The notes beneath the pieces are model-generated. The model saw only the letters and a list, made by a program, of their open reading frames with translations, ran no database searches and was not told the origin of the DNA. A program made the position numbers and the translations under genes. Shown here piece by piece: positions 8,206 to 15,156 of a stretch of 44,077 nt of DNA. Location: the IMG/VR virus record IMGVR_UViG_3300046538_000292, positions 1 to 44,077 of that record. The stretch is one strand, 5' to 3'. The stretch's first letter is position 1, and the number at the start of each line of letters is the position of its first letter. The DNA comes from a virus.

Positions 8206-9414
8206 TTACTTTGACAACCTTCTTATTTCATCAAGCTTTAAAGGAATTTCACTGTAATTTTTCACCCAAATTGTTTTTATGCCTAATGAAAGTAAATCTT
8301 TTTCTTCAAATGATTCAAACAAAGCGATTAGGGATTCCACTGTACTTTGCATATCAATGTCTTCAATATTTTCACTAATAACGTTATCTGTTTGGCTCAT
8401 TAAAAATTCAAGCTTATCTTTTACAAAATCAGCATCTTGTTTCAATTTAAAACAATAATGAAATCCTTTACTTTCAGTTCTTTGCTGATTAGCAATATCT
8501 AACAATCTACGCGTATTAGGATCTGTTAATGATACACCTACAAATAAACAATTGTAGTCCCTAAATTTATTAATCTGGACAATATTATTCCAGCTATAAA
8601 TGTCCATATATTGCTTGTGATAAAAATTTTCGCCAAATGTTATTAAATTATTCTCTGCTAAATCTCCTTTTTCTGGTAAGTATCCATGTACATGATAGAT
8701 AGGTAGTTCACCCGCTTCTATATCCTCACTATTTCCAAATATTGCTTTAAAAGGTAGATCGATTGGTAATGCTTTAAGCCTTTCTTCCAGTATATCGTCG
8801 AAATTATAAGTTATGATACTATTAAGATTAGGACTTTTCCCAGGTGAAATACAAAAATTTATTATCTGATCCATAAGAGGAGACTGAACTTCTCTATCAA
8901 TTTCTTTATATAATATGGATCTTACTTCTTCTTCAAAAAGCTTTTTTTGAGATTCGAAATGTTTCTGTAAATATCGTCCAGCAATCAAAGGACTCGGATT
9001 AAAAATTTTTGAAAATAGTGCAGATAAATTTGTTGAGGAATCATCCTTACTATTAATGGACATTACCATAAGTTTTTGTAGTAGTATTTCCCAATTTGGA
9101 AGTCCAAAACCCATTGAAACTCCCGCACCTAAAACAAGAACTAGTTTTTCATCTCTAAAATTATTTTTTAATGTTGACAAATAGTCTTCGCCACCACCAT
9201 AAAATTTACCTCTTAAATTGGTAAGAATATGTTCTATTGATTTATTGAGATCTACAATATCACTTTTTTTAACAACTGTTTTGTAATAATTATTTAGATT
9301 ATTGCTTGGCATGTAATTTCTAGAATATTCTGAATGTATAAGATCGCTAAAAAAATCTGATTCTTTTTTTTCTTTATCATTATTTAGATCAATTTTCTCT
9401 TGATTTCTTGGCAT
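8206..9414 (-). CDS. SIR2-domain protein, probable NADase of a defence system
   Basis: This is a 402-aa protein. After a ~90-residue N-terminal extension it carries SIR2-family NAD-binding motifs: GAGVS (96-100), TYNFD (202-206), HVHG with the active-site-type His (241-244) and GVSLTDPN (293-300). These place it in the SIR2_2-type group whose members deplete NAD during phage infection, not with protein deacetylases, since the zinc-binding Cys residues are absent. It sits between the terminase and tape measure genes, where it has no structural role. It heads a minus-strand group with a membrane protein and a TIR-like protein. A perfect -7 box lies just upstream. Confidence 0.82.
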   Translation of the reverse strand: MPRNQEKIDLNNDKEKKESDFFSDLIHSEYSRNYMPSNNLNNYYKTVVKKSDIVDLNKSIEHILTNLRGKFYGGGEDYLSTLKNNFRDEKLVLVLGAGVSMGFGLPNWEILLQKLMVMSINSKDDSSTNLSALFSKIFNPSPLIAGRYLQKHFESQKKLFEEEVRSILYKEIDREVQSPLMDQIINFCISPGKSPNLNSIITYNFDDILEERLKALPIDLPFKAIFGNSEDIEAGELPIYHVHGYLPEKGDLAENNLITFGENFYHKQYMDIYSWNNIVQINKFRDYNCLFVGVSLTDPNTRRLLDIANQQRTESKGFHYCFKLKQDADFVKDKLEFLMSQTDNVISENIEDIDMQSTVESLIALFESFEEKDLLSLGIKTIWVKNYSEIPLKLDEIRRLSK

Positions 9415-9425
9415 AGTTTTTTTTT

Positions 9426-9433
9426 CAAATATA
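9426..9433 (-). promoter_or_regulatory. -7 box of the SIR2 gene
   Basis: TATATTTG on the minus strand is a perfect TAnnTTTG, 11 bp before the ATG at 9414, which implies a very short leader. A -33 TTTG is not evident. This gives the SIR2 gene its own promoter below the terminase gene. Confidence 0.55.
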
Positions 9434-9492
9434 GCGAAATCGTTAATTATCTGTTAAAAGAATTTTGCACTCAAATATTCACTAAAATGTTC

Positions 9493-11217
9493 CTAGCTTC
9501 CAATTATTTCAGGATCCGAAAAATTACTACTAGCTTTTTCCTGATAGATTTTCAACCATGGACGACGGCAAATTAAATACTTCAAAGCATCCGATAAATT
9601 TGTGGAATACATCGGCAGTTTTTCTTTCGGAAGTTTCTCTGAAGATTTATCCTTATGAATTTTTGTTACATTTTTTGCATTCTTTTTAATGACCTGTTTA
9701 GCAACATTCATGGATGAAATAAGCTGACGGCACTGATATTTATCAATCAATAAACCAGGAAGCTGACGATAGTTTCCGTTCATCAGAGCCTTCATAAAAT
9801 TAAATTCAAGCTGCTGCTCAATATTCCCCTGATTTCTTGACATTAAATTTACAGTCCATCCGGTGGAAGTTCCGTCCGGCCATGTCTCCAGGAATTTCTT
9901 CATTTCGTTTGCCCAGTCACGTCCCACATCTTCGTAAGCATTCGCAGATCTGTCAAAGTAAAAATCGATGACTTTCTTTTTGTGATGGGCGAAAAACTTC
10001 AGAAAACGTTCACAAATCTTTTCCGTTTTTTGACTGAGTGAAAATAAATTCTTTAAAACTCTGATCGTAGTTCCCTGAGTCTGGCCGATAACCATTGAAA
10101 TCATATTTCCAAAGTCGGCACCAATTTCCAAAGGCTTATCCGGAATACAATATTTTAAATCTGTAGAAAACGTTTCTGCCTGATCACCCGTTTTGTACCG
10201 GTAGTAATTTTCGCGGATAATTCCGTCTTCATAAATATGGCGGTTATCAAAAGCTACATAGAAACGTTTTCCGGCTTCGACCTGAGGCGCCTGAGATAAT
10301 ACTGCAGTATTGAATTCTATTTCTCCAAGAGCAGCCAGAGCAGTCTTAAAGAAGTCTAAACGAAGTACGTTGACATTGACAAATGATGAAGCTTTGTAAA
10401 AAAATGTAGAACCTTTTCTGAGTCGATGTTTCAGAACAGATAATTTTTTCATCTTATTCTGAAGAGTCGCCAGCAGTTTTTTGTTTCTTTTTCTTCCGGC
10501 TTTTATAGCGCTCGCCAAAGCCTTGTTAAGTTCAAGAGAAATTTGAAGCAGATATTTGATCTGCTTTTGATTCATTTCTTTTTGTTTGTCAAGAATCCAA
10601 TCATATTCCCCAGGCATGATGATATTAGGGTGGTCAGTTGTAAACGTCACACCCAAATAATACGGAGATTTTCCAAAAACTGTAGGATCACCACGCAAAG
10701 CAGGGAATAATCTGTCAATTCTAGTTTTCTCAAGATATTTCGTTTCATCACCTGCCAAATGCTGGTAAGAGTTCCCCGCTCCGGAACTGGGAGTATCCAT
10801 CGAAATATAATTAAAGAAATTTCCGGTAAAAGTCGATATCGTGTGTTTATACTCGAAAGGCTGTTTGTATGGTTTATCAAAATGATCAGGCGGAGCTTCG
10901 TCCACAACGTAATGAATCCCCTCAATCCATCCTTTACGGTTCCAACCCTCAATAATGGCAGGTACTACGTTTTTGAGAAGGTTTGTGTATGTATTTCCAA
11001 CAAGAGCAATGTAGCTGTGAGGCATCTCATAGCAAATGTTCATCAATCTTTCGGATAAATAATCTGTAGTTTTACCGGTACCCCTTCCCAAGATCAGAAA
11101 CAAGTTCTGAGGCTCCATAAGGTCGGTGATCATTTTTAACCAGGTTGAATACCTAACTTCTACATCATCGTACGCAGAAAGTGAATCAATTCGGACCGTC
11201 TGCCTGTTCATCATCAA
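9493..11217 (-). CDS. Phage terminase large subunit
   Basis: This 574-aa protein is the ATP-driven motor and nuclease for DNA packaging. The ATPase part shows Walker A GRGTGKTT at 44-51 and a hydrophobic strand with acidic GDETKYL near 155-160 as the likely Walker B region. The RNase H-like nuclease part has EIGADFGNM and FYFDRSANAYEDVGRDW, whose Asp residues suit metal binding. The start lies among three successive ATGs and overlaps the upstream gene by about 30 nt, as expected in this tightly packed operon (13845 to 9493, late promoter 2). Cargo genes follow it instead of the portal, which is unusual. Confidence 0.92.
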   Translation of the reverse strand: MMMNRQTVRIDSLSAYDDVEVRYSTWLKMITDLMEPQNLFLILGRGTGKTTDYLSERLMNICYEMPHSYIALVGNTYTNLLKNVVPAIIEGWNRKGWIEGIHYVVDEAPPDHFDKPYKQPFEYKHTISTFTGNFFNYISMDTPSSGAGNSYQHLAGDETKYLEKTRIDRLFPALRGDPTVFGKSPYYLGVTFTTDHPNIIMPGEYDWILDKQKEMNQKQIKYLLQISLELNKALASAIKAGRKRNKKLLATLQNKMKKLSVLKHRLRKGSTFFYKASSFVNVNVLRLDFFKTALAALGEIEFNTAVLSQAPQVEAGKRFYVAFDNRHIYEDGIIRENYYRYKTGDQAETFSTDLKYCIPDKPLEIGADFGNMISMVIGQTQGTTIRVLKNLFSLSQKTEKICERFLKFFAHHKKKVIDFYFDRSANAYEDVGRDWANEMKKFLETWPDGTSTGWTVNLMSRNQGNIEQQLEFNFMKALMNGNYRQLPGLLIDKYQCRQLISSMNVAKQVIKKNAKNVTKIHKDKSSEKLPKEKLPMYSTNLSDALKYLICRRPWLKIYQEKASSNFSDPEIIGS

Positions 11218-11827
11218 AAATTTTAATTGGAATTAACATTGCTTCCTGCTTGATTCTGTCGATTGCTGCAGGAGATAATTCTTTCGTATTATCATCAATC
11301 CACATTTCGATATCCTTCAGGTCTTCATTTCCGATTTCAAACTGATCCATATCAGTTGTGTATACCTTAATCGGTTTATCAAATAGTGAGCGCGGTAGTT
11401 CTGGCGGATCTTCCTGATCAAGCTGACGGAATTTATAAGCTTTATCTGCGATTCTTGAAGCTTTTTCAAAATCGGATGCAGTTTCAGAAACAGCCCTAGC
11501 CATCTCATAATCCTGATCAATTTTATTTGCGTAAAAGTTTCTCCAGGCTTTTTTGGAAATAGTATCATCGGCATTGAAATATTCAAATGCCTCATTATAT
11601 AAATCAACCGCTTTCATTCGACTGCCTTTGATCGATTCTTCAAAAGCAACCAAATGTTTTATAATAGAATCTTTGGATCCGTAAATATCAATACGGTTCA
11701 TCATCTTGTAGATTTTCTCCAGCAGCTGTACGTATGCAATAAATTCAGCCGGAGCGGTATCGCTTTGGCCGGATTCAATCCATTTATATAAATCATTAAG
11801 ATTATAATCAGTCAATCTCTTCGCCAT
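11186..11827 (-). CDS. Packaging-operon protein, possible terminase accessory
   Basis: This 213-aa, mostly helical acidic protein directly precedes and overlaps the large terminase gene by 32 nt. I do not recognise a named family. Helical, acidic proteins in this place often serve as the small terminase or its partner, and the 108-aa gene upstream has the more HTH-like part. Residues about 60-150 (a long helical region with MKAVDLYNEAFEYF) could be an oligomerisation segment. The role in packaging is inferred from position. Confidence 0.7.
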   Translation of the reverse strand: MAKRLTDYNLNDLYKWIESGQSDTAPAEFIAYVQLLEKIYKMMNRIDIYGSKDSIIKHLVAFEESIKGSRMKAVDLYNEAFEYFNADDTISKKAWRNFYANKIDQDYEMARAVSETASDFEKASRIADKAYKFRQLDQEDPPELPRSLFDKPIKVYTTDMDQFEIGNEDLKDIEMWIDDNTKELSPAAIDRIKQEAMLIPIKIFDDEQADGPN

Positions 11828-12134
11828 ACATAATTCTTTTTCTTAATCCTTCAAGCCTCTGAAAAGCCCTGATTTTCATTAATTGCTGATGAGCGGTAAT
11901 ATTACCGGACTTTGTGTTTTCAGCGAGTTTTATCCCGGCTTCTGCGTCCACAATCAAGATTCCGCGGTCATAATGGTACCGCACTATTGAATCCGGATTA
12001 TTGTATTCTTTTCGGAGATCATTTTTAGGAACATCGAGATACATCGCAATTTTGTCGATGCCGTAACCGGCACCGGAAAGATTCTCAATTTCTTCCAACT
12101 GTTCGTCTGCAAGTCTGATGTGAGTAACTTTCAT
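11808..12134 (-). CDS. Candidate terminase small subunit (HTH-like)
   Basis: This is a 108-aa protein. Residues about 8-45 read as a helix-turn-helix (LEEIENLSGAGYGIDKIAMY then LDVPKNDLRKEY) of the type found at the N-terminus of small terminases, which bind the packaging site. The rest is helical and charged. It overlaps the next packaging gene by 20 nt and the upstream gene by 4 nt. The call rests on the HTH look and on position two genes before the large subunit. Confidence 0.6.
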   Translation of the reverse strand: MKVTHIRLADEQLEEIENLSGAGYGIDKIAMYLDVPKNDLRKEYNNPDSIVRYHYDRGILIVDAEAGIKLAENTKSGNITAHQQLMKIRAFQRLEGLRKRIMYGEEID

Positions 12135-12736
12135 ATCTCAAAAATTTGTCTTCTGAAGTTGTACACTTCTTCGTGATTGGTTAATATGTATTGCTCCAGC
12201 TGAGCGTTTTCACTCCAATTTCCGGAACCTTCCAAAACGAGATGAAAATCACCGGCTTTGATCAAGCATACTTTGCTGTGATTCCAGTAATACTTTACCT
12301 GAAAATTGGGATTGTGCTTAATTACAGCTTCTAAGAGATCAATTGTTACAGGATTTCTTTTGATCATCGAATCAGAAATTAATAAAGTAACCTTCCCGAT
12401 TCTCCCATTTTGTTGCAGGTGCTGCAGTGACTCAATCACCCTTCGACTGATGGAATATGTACTCGCAAAAAGTTCATCAATAAACAGTCTTTTGCTTATC
12501 CAGGGAATGAAGGTAAACGCATTAAATGCTTTCTCTGTGTGAAGAAAAAAAACTTCACCCACGGAAGGCATCCGCACAAGTTCATCAACATTAGCAATCC
12601 TGTCTAAGTGATGATTTAGATATACAGGAAAAGAACCTGATCCGAATTCTTTCGGAGCAGGTTCTGATTCTTTTAATTGATTAACGCTAAAGAACTTGTT
12701 TGACTTCATCGTCTGATTTTGCATCTGCCAATTCAT
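12131..12736 (-). CDS. PLD-like protein with a single HKD-type motif
   Basis: This is a 201-aa protein. The C-terminal part carries a phospholipase D-type motif: H153-x-K155, an Asp at 163, then GSGNWS (170-175) and a following Glu. That is one HKD half with about three extra residues between Lys and Asp. Single-HKD proteins act as dimers, as nucleases or phosphodiesterases. Its place in the packaging operon, overlapping genes on both sides, suggests a DNA-processing role and not lipid cleavage. The start could also be the ATG at codon 10, which shortens the overlap with the upstream gene. Confidence 0.65.
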   Translation of the reverse strand: MNWQMQNQTMKSNKFFSVNQLKESEPAPKEFGSGSFPVYLNHHLDRIANVDELVRMPSVGEVFFLHTEKAFNAFTFIPWISKRLFIDELFASTYSISRRVIESLQHLQQNGRIGKVTLLISDSMIKRNPVTIDLLEAVIKHNPNFQVKYYWNHSKVCLIKAGDFHLVLEGSGNWSENAQLEQYILTNHEEVYNFRRQIFEI

Positions 12737-12950
12737 CCTTTATAGCTTCGATCTGCATCGACAATAAAGCATCAACAATAATCCAGACAAAACCAATTAA
12801 AATAGAAAGCCCCATGATAATTGCCTGTACAGGTGGATTCTTCGAAATGCCAATCTCATCCTTACAGACAAAGCACATTACAAAAAAAAGAAGTGCTAAC
12901 AAAAAAGCAGCAGCGCGCTGTAAACGACATAATAACAGTGATGTTTTCAT
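12687..12950 (-). CDS. Small two-helix membrane protein
   Basis: This 87-aa protein has two hydrophobic segments at about 11-28 and 42-63 and an acidic C-terminal tail. Its place inside the packaging operon is conserved-looking: it overlaps the PLD-like gene by 50 nt and lies 46 bp below the 282-aa gene. It could be a late membrane protein (for example a second holin-type protein), but no motif decides this. Confidence 0.6.
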   Translation of the reverse strand: MKTSLLLCRLQRAAAFLLALLFFVMCFVCKDEIGISKNPPVQAIIMGLSILIGFVWIIVDALLSMQIEAIKDELADAKSDDEVKQVL

Positions 12951-12996
12951 ATATATAAAAATTTAAAAATTTGCGAAAAACGAGTTTTTATAAGTG

Positions 12997-13845
12997 CTAT
13001 TTTTTTGCATCCAGATACTTCTTAACCAAATCCCTTTCTTTCTCTTTGGAAGCTACATCCAATTGAAGTTCTTCAGCTTTTTCCGAATCTTTATTTTCTT
13101 TGAGTTTTGTTTTTGCTTTTGAAACATAACTTTTGAAATTGGTATATCTTGCAGCCAAATCCCCTGGAGAAAGTTTAGCAATTTCCCTTTCTAATTTTAA
13201 GTCTGCGAAAATTTCGTGATCACCAAGGATCTCTCCGGTTTTAGCATAATGCTCAAGTTCTGCATGACATTCACGATTTAATTCGAAATCAGCTAAAACC
13301 AAACTAGCGACCTCGTAAATTTCTTCATTCGTAAGAATTGGATCTGCCAAAACAGCTACCTTTTCAAACAATTGTTCGTGGCCCGCTCTGTAACTTTCAA
13401 ATGCTGTAATGGCATCACCAACCAAAATTTTAAATTCATTGGGACATTCTTTGGTACGCAGGAAAGGATACTGAGTATAAAGCTTCATTCCCTTTGCGAC
13501 TTCTTCCGGAAGACCAGTGATAATCTTCATCACTTTTCTGTCTTTGTTTTCTTCAACAAAATGTTGAATTGATCTTTTGGTAAGAACAATTTCTTCTGTT
13601 TGTTCCGCTGCGGGTTCTGCAGTTTCTCTGAACTTTCGGATATCCTGATCTTTCATCTGAAAAGCCTTCATCAAATCATATTTCAGATTCTTCAGAGTGG
13701 TGTCAGAGTAACCACGGTTGTTGTAAGTTCTTACTAGATTCCTGCTTGACTGAGGAGAACTCATCAATAAAGCCAAACCCTGATTGTACTCTTCCTGAGG
13801 CGTAAGGCCTTCAGTTGTAAAATACTTTAATGCTTCTGTGCTCAT
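12997..13845 (-). CDS. Hypothetical late protein heading the packaging operon
   Basis: This 282-aa, helical, charged cytoplasmic protein has no recognised domain. The N-terminal part (about 1-70) resembles a small alpha-helical binding domain, and the C-terminal 80 residues are Lys/Glu-rich and probably coiled coil. It is the first gene below late promoter 2, 13 bp from the -7 box, so it is made late and in step with the terminase genes. A structural or packaging-associated role is likely but not shown. Confidence 0.72.
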   Translation of the reverse strand: MSTEALKYFTTEGLTPQEEYNQGLALLMSSPQSSRNLVRTYNNRGYSDTTLKNLKYDLMKAFQMKDQDIRKFRETAEPAAEQTEEIVLTKRSIQHFVEENKDRKVMKIITGLPEEVAKGMKLYTQYPFLRTKECPNEFKILVGDAITAFESYRAGHEQLFEKVAVLADPILTNEEIYEVASLVLADFELNRECHAELEHYAKTGEILGDHEIFADLKLEREIAKLSPGDLAARYTNFKSYVSKAKTKLKENKDSEKAEELQLDVASKEKERDLVKKYLDAKK

Positions 13846-13858
13846 ATTTATTTTTCCA

Positions 13859-13902
13859 CAAATTTTGGCAATTGCAGGCAGTTGCTTTGTTACATCAAAA
13901 AA
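13859..13902 (-). promoter_or_regulatory. Late promoter 2 (packaging operon)
   Basis: Minus strand TTTTTTGATGTAAC, 22 bp, then AAAATTTG (13859-13866). The GTAAC core is at 13889-13893. The T-tract is also the U-tract of the terminator just upstream. Confidence 0.8.
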
Positions 13903-13922
13903 GCCCGCTTAAAAGCGGGCTT
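13897..13922 (-). terminator. Intrinsic terminator fused to late promoter 2
   Basis: AAGCCCGCTT (13901-13910) and AAGCGGGCTT (13913-13922) form a 10-bp perfect inverted repeat, followed on the minus strand by six T. It ends the unit of 14650-13929 and supplies the T-tract of the late promoter. Confidence 0.85.
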
Positions 13923-13928
13923 TATTAA

Positions 13929-14111
13929 CTATGCAATCTCAAAGAGATCATCATCAAAATCGTGTGACGCGTATACATCATCATCAACCAAAACCAAACG
14001 TTCATTAACTACCTCCCAGAGACTTCCGGATTCAATTAAAATTCCTTCATCTGATTTAATATCTTCTATATTTCGGTAATATGTATCCATGTTATTGTTG
14101 GAACTATCCAT
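13929..14111 (-). CDS. Small acidic hypothetical protein
   Basis: This 60-aa, Asp-rich protein has no recognised domain. Its start overlaps the stop of the upstream gene by 8 nt and a terminator follows 7 bp after its stop, so it closes a three-gene unit. Small acidic proteins in head-tail modules can be decoration proteins, assembly factors or inhibitors. Nothing here separates these. Confidence 0.55.
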   Translation of the reverse strand: MDSSNNNMDTYYRNIEDIKSDEGILIESGSLWEVVNERLVLVDDDVYASHDFDDDLFEIA

Positions 14112-14358
14112 CTTTAAATTTTTTAAGTAATTGGGGATTTCTACAAAGTATTCTTAGAATTTTTCTGCTGGCGACATGAAATTCATATCTGAGCAGTTTT
14201 TCTTCAGGTGAAAGATCACCAGCCTGCAAATTGGCATCTTCAAAAACATGAAAGATCATATCTTCCAATTCTTCCGGAGAATTTCCAATTATTAACTTCT
14301 GTAAAGTTGTTACTACTTCCTTTTCCGACTCAGCAGTCTGTTGTTCTTGCGTTTTCAT
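14104..14358 (-). CDS. Hypothetical helical protein
   Basis: This 84-aa protein is mostly helical (SPEELEDMIFHVFED, then LSPEEKLLRYEFHVASRKIL). It overlaps the upstream gene by 29 nt and the downstream gene by 8 nt. Pairs of overlapping genes of about 100 and 85 codons before the tape measure often encode the tail assembly chaperone by frameshifting, but I see no convincing slippery site and do not claim that. Confidence 0.55.
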   Translation of the reverse strand: MKTQEQQTAESEKEVVTTLQKLIIGNSPEELEDMIFHVFEDANLQAGDLSPEEKLLRYEFHVASRKILRILCRNPQLLKKFKDG

Positions 14359-14650
14359 TTAAGTCTAATTTTTGTGAGTAATAAGAACGTACAAGTTTTA
14401 TATATGCCAAAGTAAAATTGCGCTGAATTGCGTAATGTTCATGGCCATTTGATAAAACAACAGACAGTCTTACATCTCCTTTTTTTAGAACTTTGTACCG
14501 GAAAGATGAGAGTTTGTTTTTGCGAAAGAACTCGCAAGGTGTATCTAATTTTTTTGATTTCTCTGTGAAACCATTGAAAGCCTGTGCGCTGGCAAGACGG
14601 AAAATATCCATATTCGATGGAGTATCTTCTAAATTGATTGTACTTAGCAT
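14330..14650 (-). CDS. Hypothetical protein of the tail/neck region
   Basis: This is a 106-aa protein. Residues 1-35 are helical, and residues about 40-85 look like beta strands (FRYKVLKKGDVRLSVVLSNG). The ATG at 14650 is the first gene start after the ncRNA terminator, with only ~25 bp of free upstream sequence and no late promoter element. It may be read from the portal operon by passage through the cargo terminators, or from a weak AATATTTG box directly before the ATG. Confidence 0.6.
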   Translation of the reverse strand: MLSTINLEDTPSNMDIFRLASAQAFNGFTEKSKKLDTPCEFFRKNKLSSFRYKVLKKGDVRLSVVLSNGHEHYAIQRNFTLAYIKLVRSYYSQKLDLNENARTTDC

Positions 14651-14675
14651 GACAAATATTTAAAAGTTTATGTCC

Positions 14676-14701
14676 AAAAAAGAATGCCCCCGATAAGGGG
14701 C
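14676..14701 (-). terminator. Terminator of the ncRNA
   Basis: GCCCC (14686-14690) pairs with GGGGC (14697-14701) around a 6-nt loop, with a T-run on the minus strand at 14676-14681. It abuts the closing stem of the ncRNA. Confidence 0.75.
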
Positions 14702-14817
14702 TGCTAAGTTATCATAAGAATGATACAGACCTTTCGGTCTCCCCAAATCGAGAGCAATTTATAAAGAATAAATTCTATCGGAACAAAAAAAAGGATTTCT
14801 CCTATGATAACTTAGCA
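14676..14817 (-). ncRNA. Novel structured small RNA, about 142 nt
   Basis: A perfect 15-bp inverted repeat (14702-14716 with 14803-14817) closes the RNA. Inside it are a 3- to 4-bp hairpin with a GAAA loop (14792-14803), a 7-bp AATTTAT/ATAAATT hairpin (14756-14774) and a 5-bp AGACC-GAAA-GGTCT hairpin (14727-14740). Two GNRA tetraloops inside a multiway junction argue for a real folded RNA. A canonical promoter (14821-14850) would start transcription at the foot of the closing stem, and a terminator hairpin stacks on its other side. No open frame of note is present. I cannot place it in a known RNA family. It may serve the phage or the SIR2/HTH cargo beside it. Confidence 0.7.
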
Positions 14818-14820
14818 TTG

Positions 14821-14850
14821 CAAATATACACGTTTTTTGGTAAGCGCAAA
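14821..14850 (-). promoter_or_regulatory. Canonical promoter of the ncRNA
   Basis: Minus strand TTTG (14847-14850), 18 bp, then TATATTTG (14821-14828), both perfect matches to the Bacteroidetes consensus. The T-tract of the preceding terminator provides the -33 element. Confidence 0.8.
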
Positions 14851-14879
14851 AAAAACCTGCAGTAATTTTGCAGGTTTTT
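14847..14879 (-). terminator. Terminator of the SIR2-HTH unit
   Basis: An 11-bp stem (14851-14861 with 14869-14879) around a CCTGCA/TGCAGG core has a 7-nt loop and a T-run on the minus strand. It lies 32 bp below the stop of the HTH gene. Confidence 0.85.
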
Positions 14880-14911
14880 AAATATTCAACTTATAAAAAG
14901 TCGTTTTTCAA

Positions 14912-15121
14912 TTAGAAATCAGCTTTCGCCTCTTCCATTTTTTCTGTAAATTCTTCGATTCCTTTGATGATGGTATTATATTTCTCTTCGCTTATCTGAA
15001 GTTTACCTTTCGAATAATTTCGCAGGTTGGAAGGATCCATTCCGATGTGCCGCGCCAAATCTGAAAGATTGATAAAATATAGTTTCTCAAAAATTGAAAC
15101 AAGTTTTGCTCTGTAATCCAT
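14912..15121 (-). CDS. Small HTH protein downstream of SIR2
   Basis: This is a 69-aa protein. Residues about 17-46 (NLSDLARHIGMDPSNLRNYS and following) match a lambda-repressor-type helix-turn-helix, followed by a helical acidic tail. It begins 35 bp after the stop of the SIR2 gene, and the two share one promoter and one terminator. It is a plausible autoregulator or cofactor of the SIR2 cargo. It could instead control the adjacent ncRNA promoter, which lies directly below. Confidence 0.7.
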   Translation of the reverse strand: MDYRAKLVSIFEKLYFINLSDLARHIGMDPSNLRNYSKGKLQISEEKYNTIIKGIEEFTEKMEEAKADF

Positions 15122-15156
15122 TTTATAAGTTTTTAATATAAAATATCTGTAATTAG

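Noticed and set aside
14104-14650. Tail assembly chaperone frameshift pair
   Set aside because: Overlap and sizes are suggestive, but I found no convincing slippery sequence, and the pair is not directly next to the tape measure.
14651-14685. Possible sixth late promoter (TTTTTTGGACATAAAC before the 106-aa gene)
   Set aside because: The GTAAC core is missing and the distance to the nearest TTTG box is far below 22 bp, so it is just the terminator T-run.
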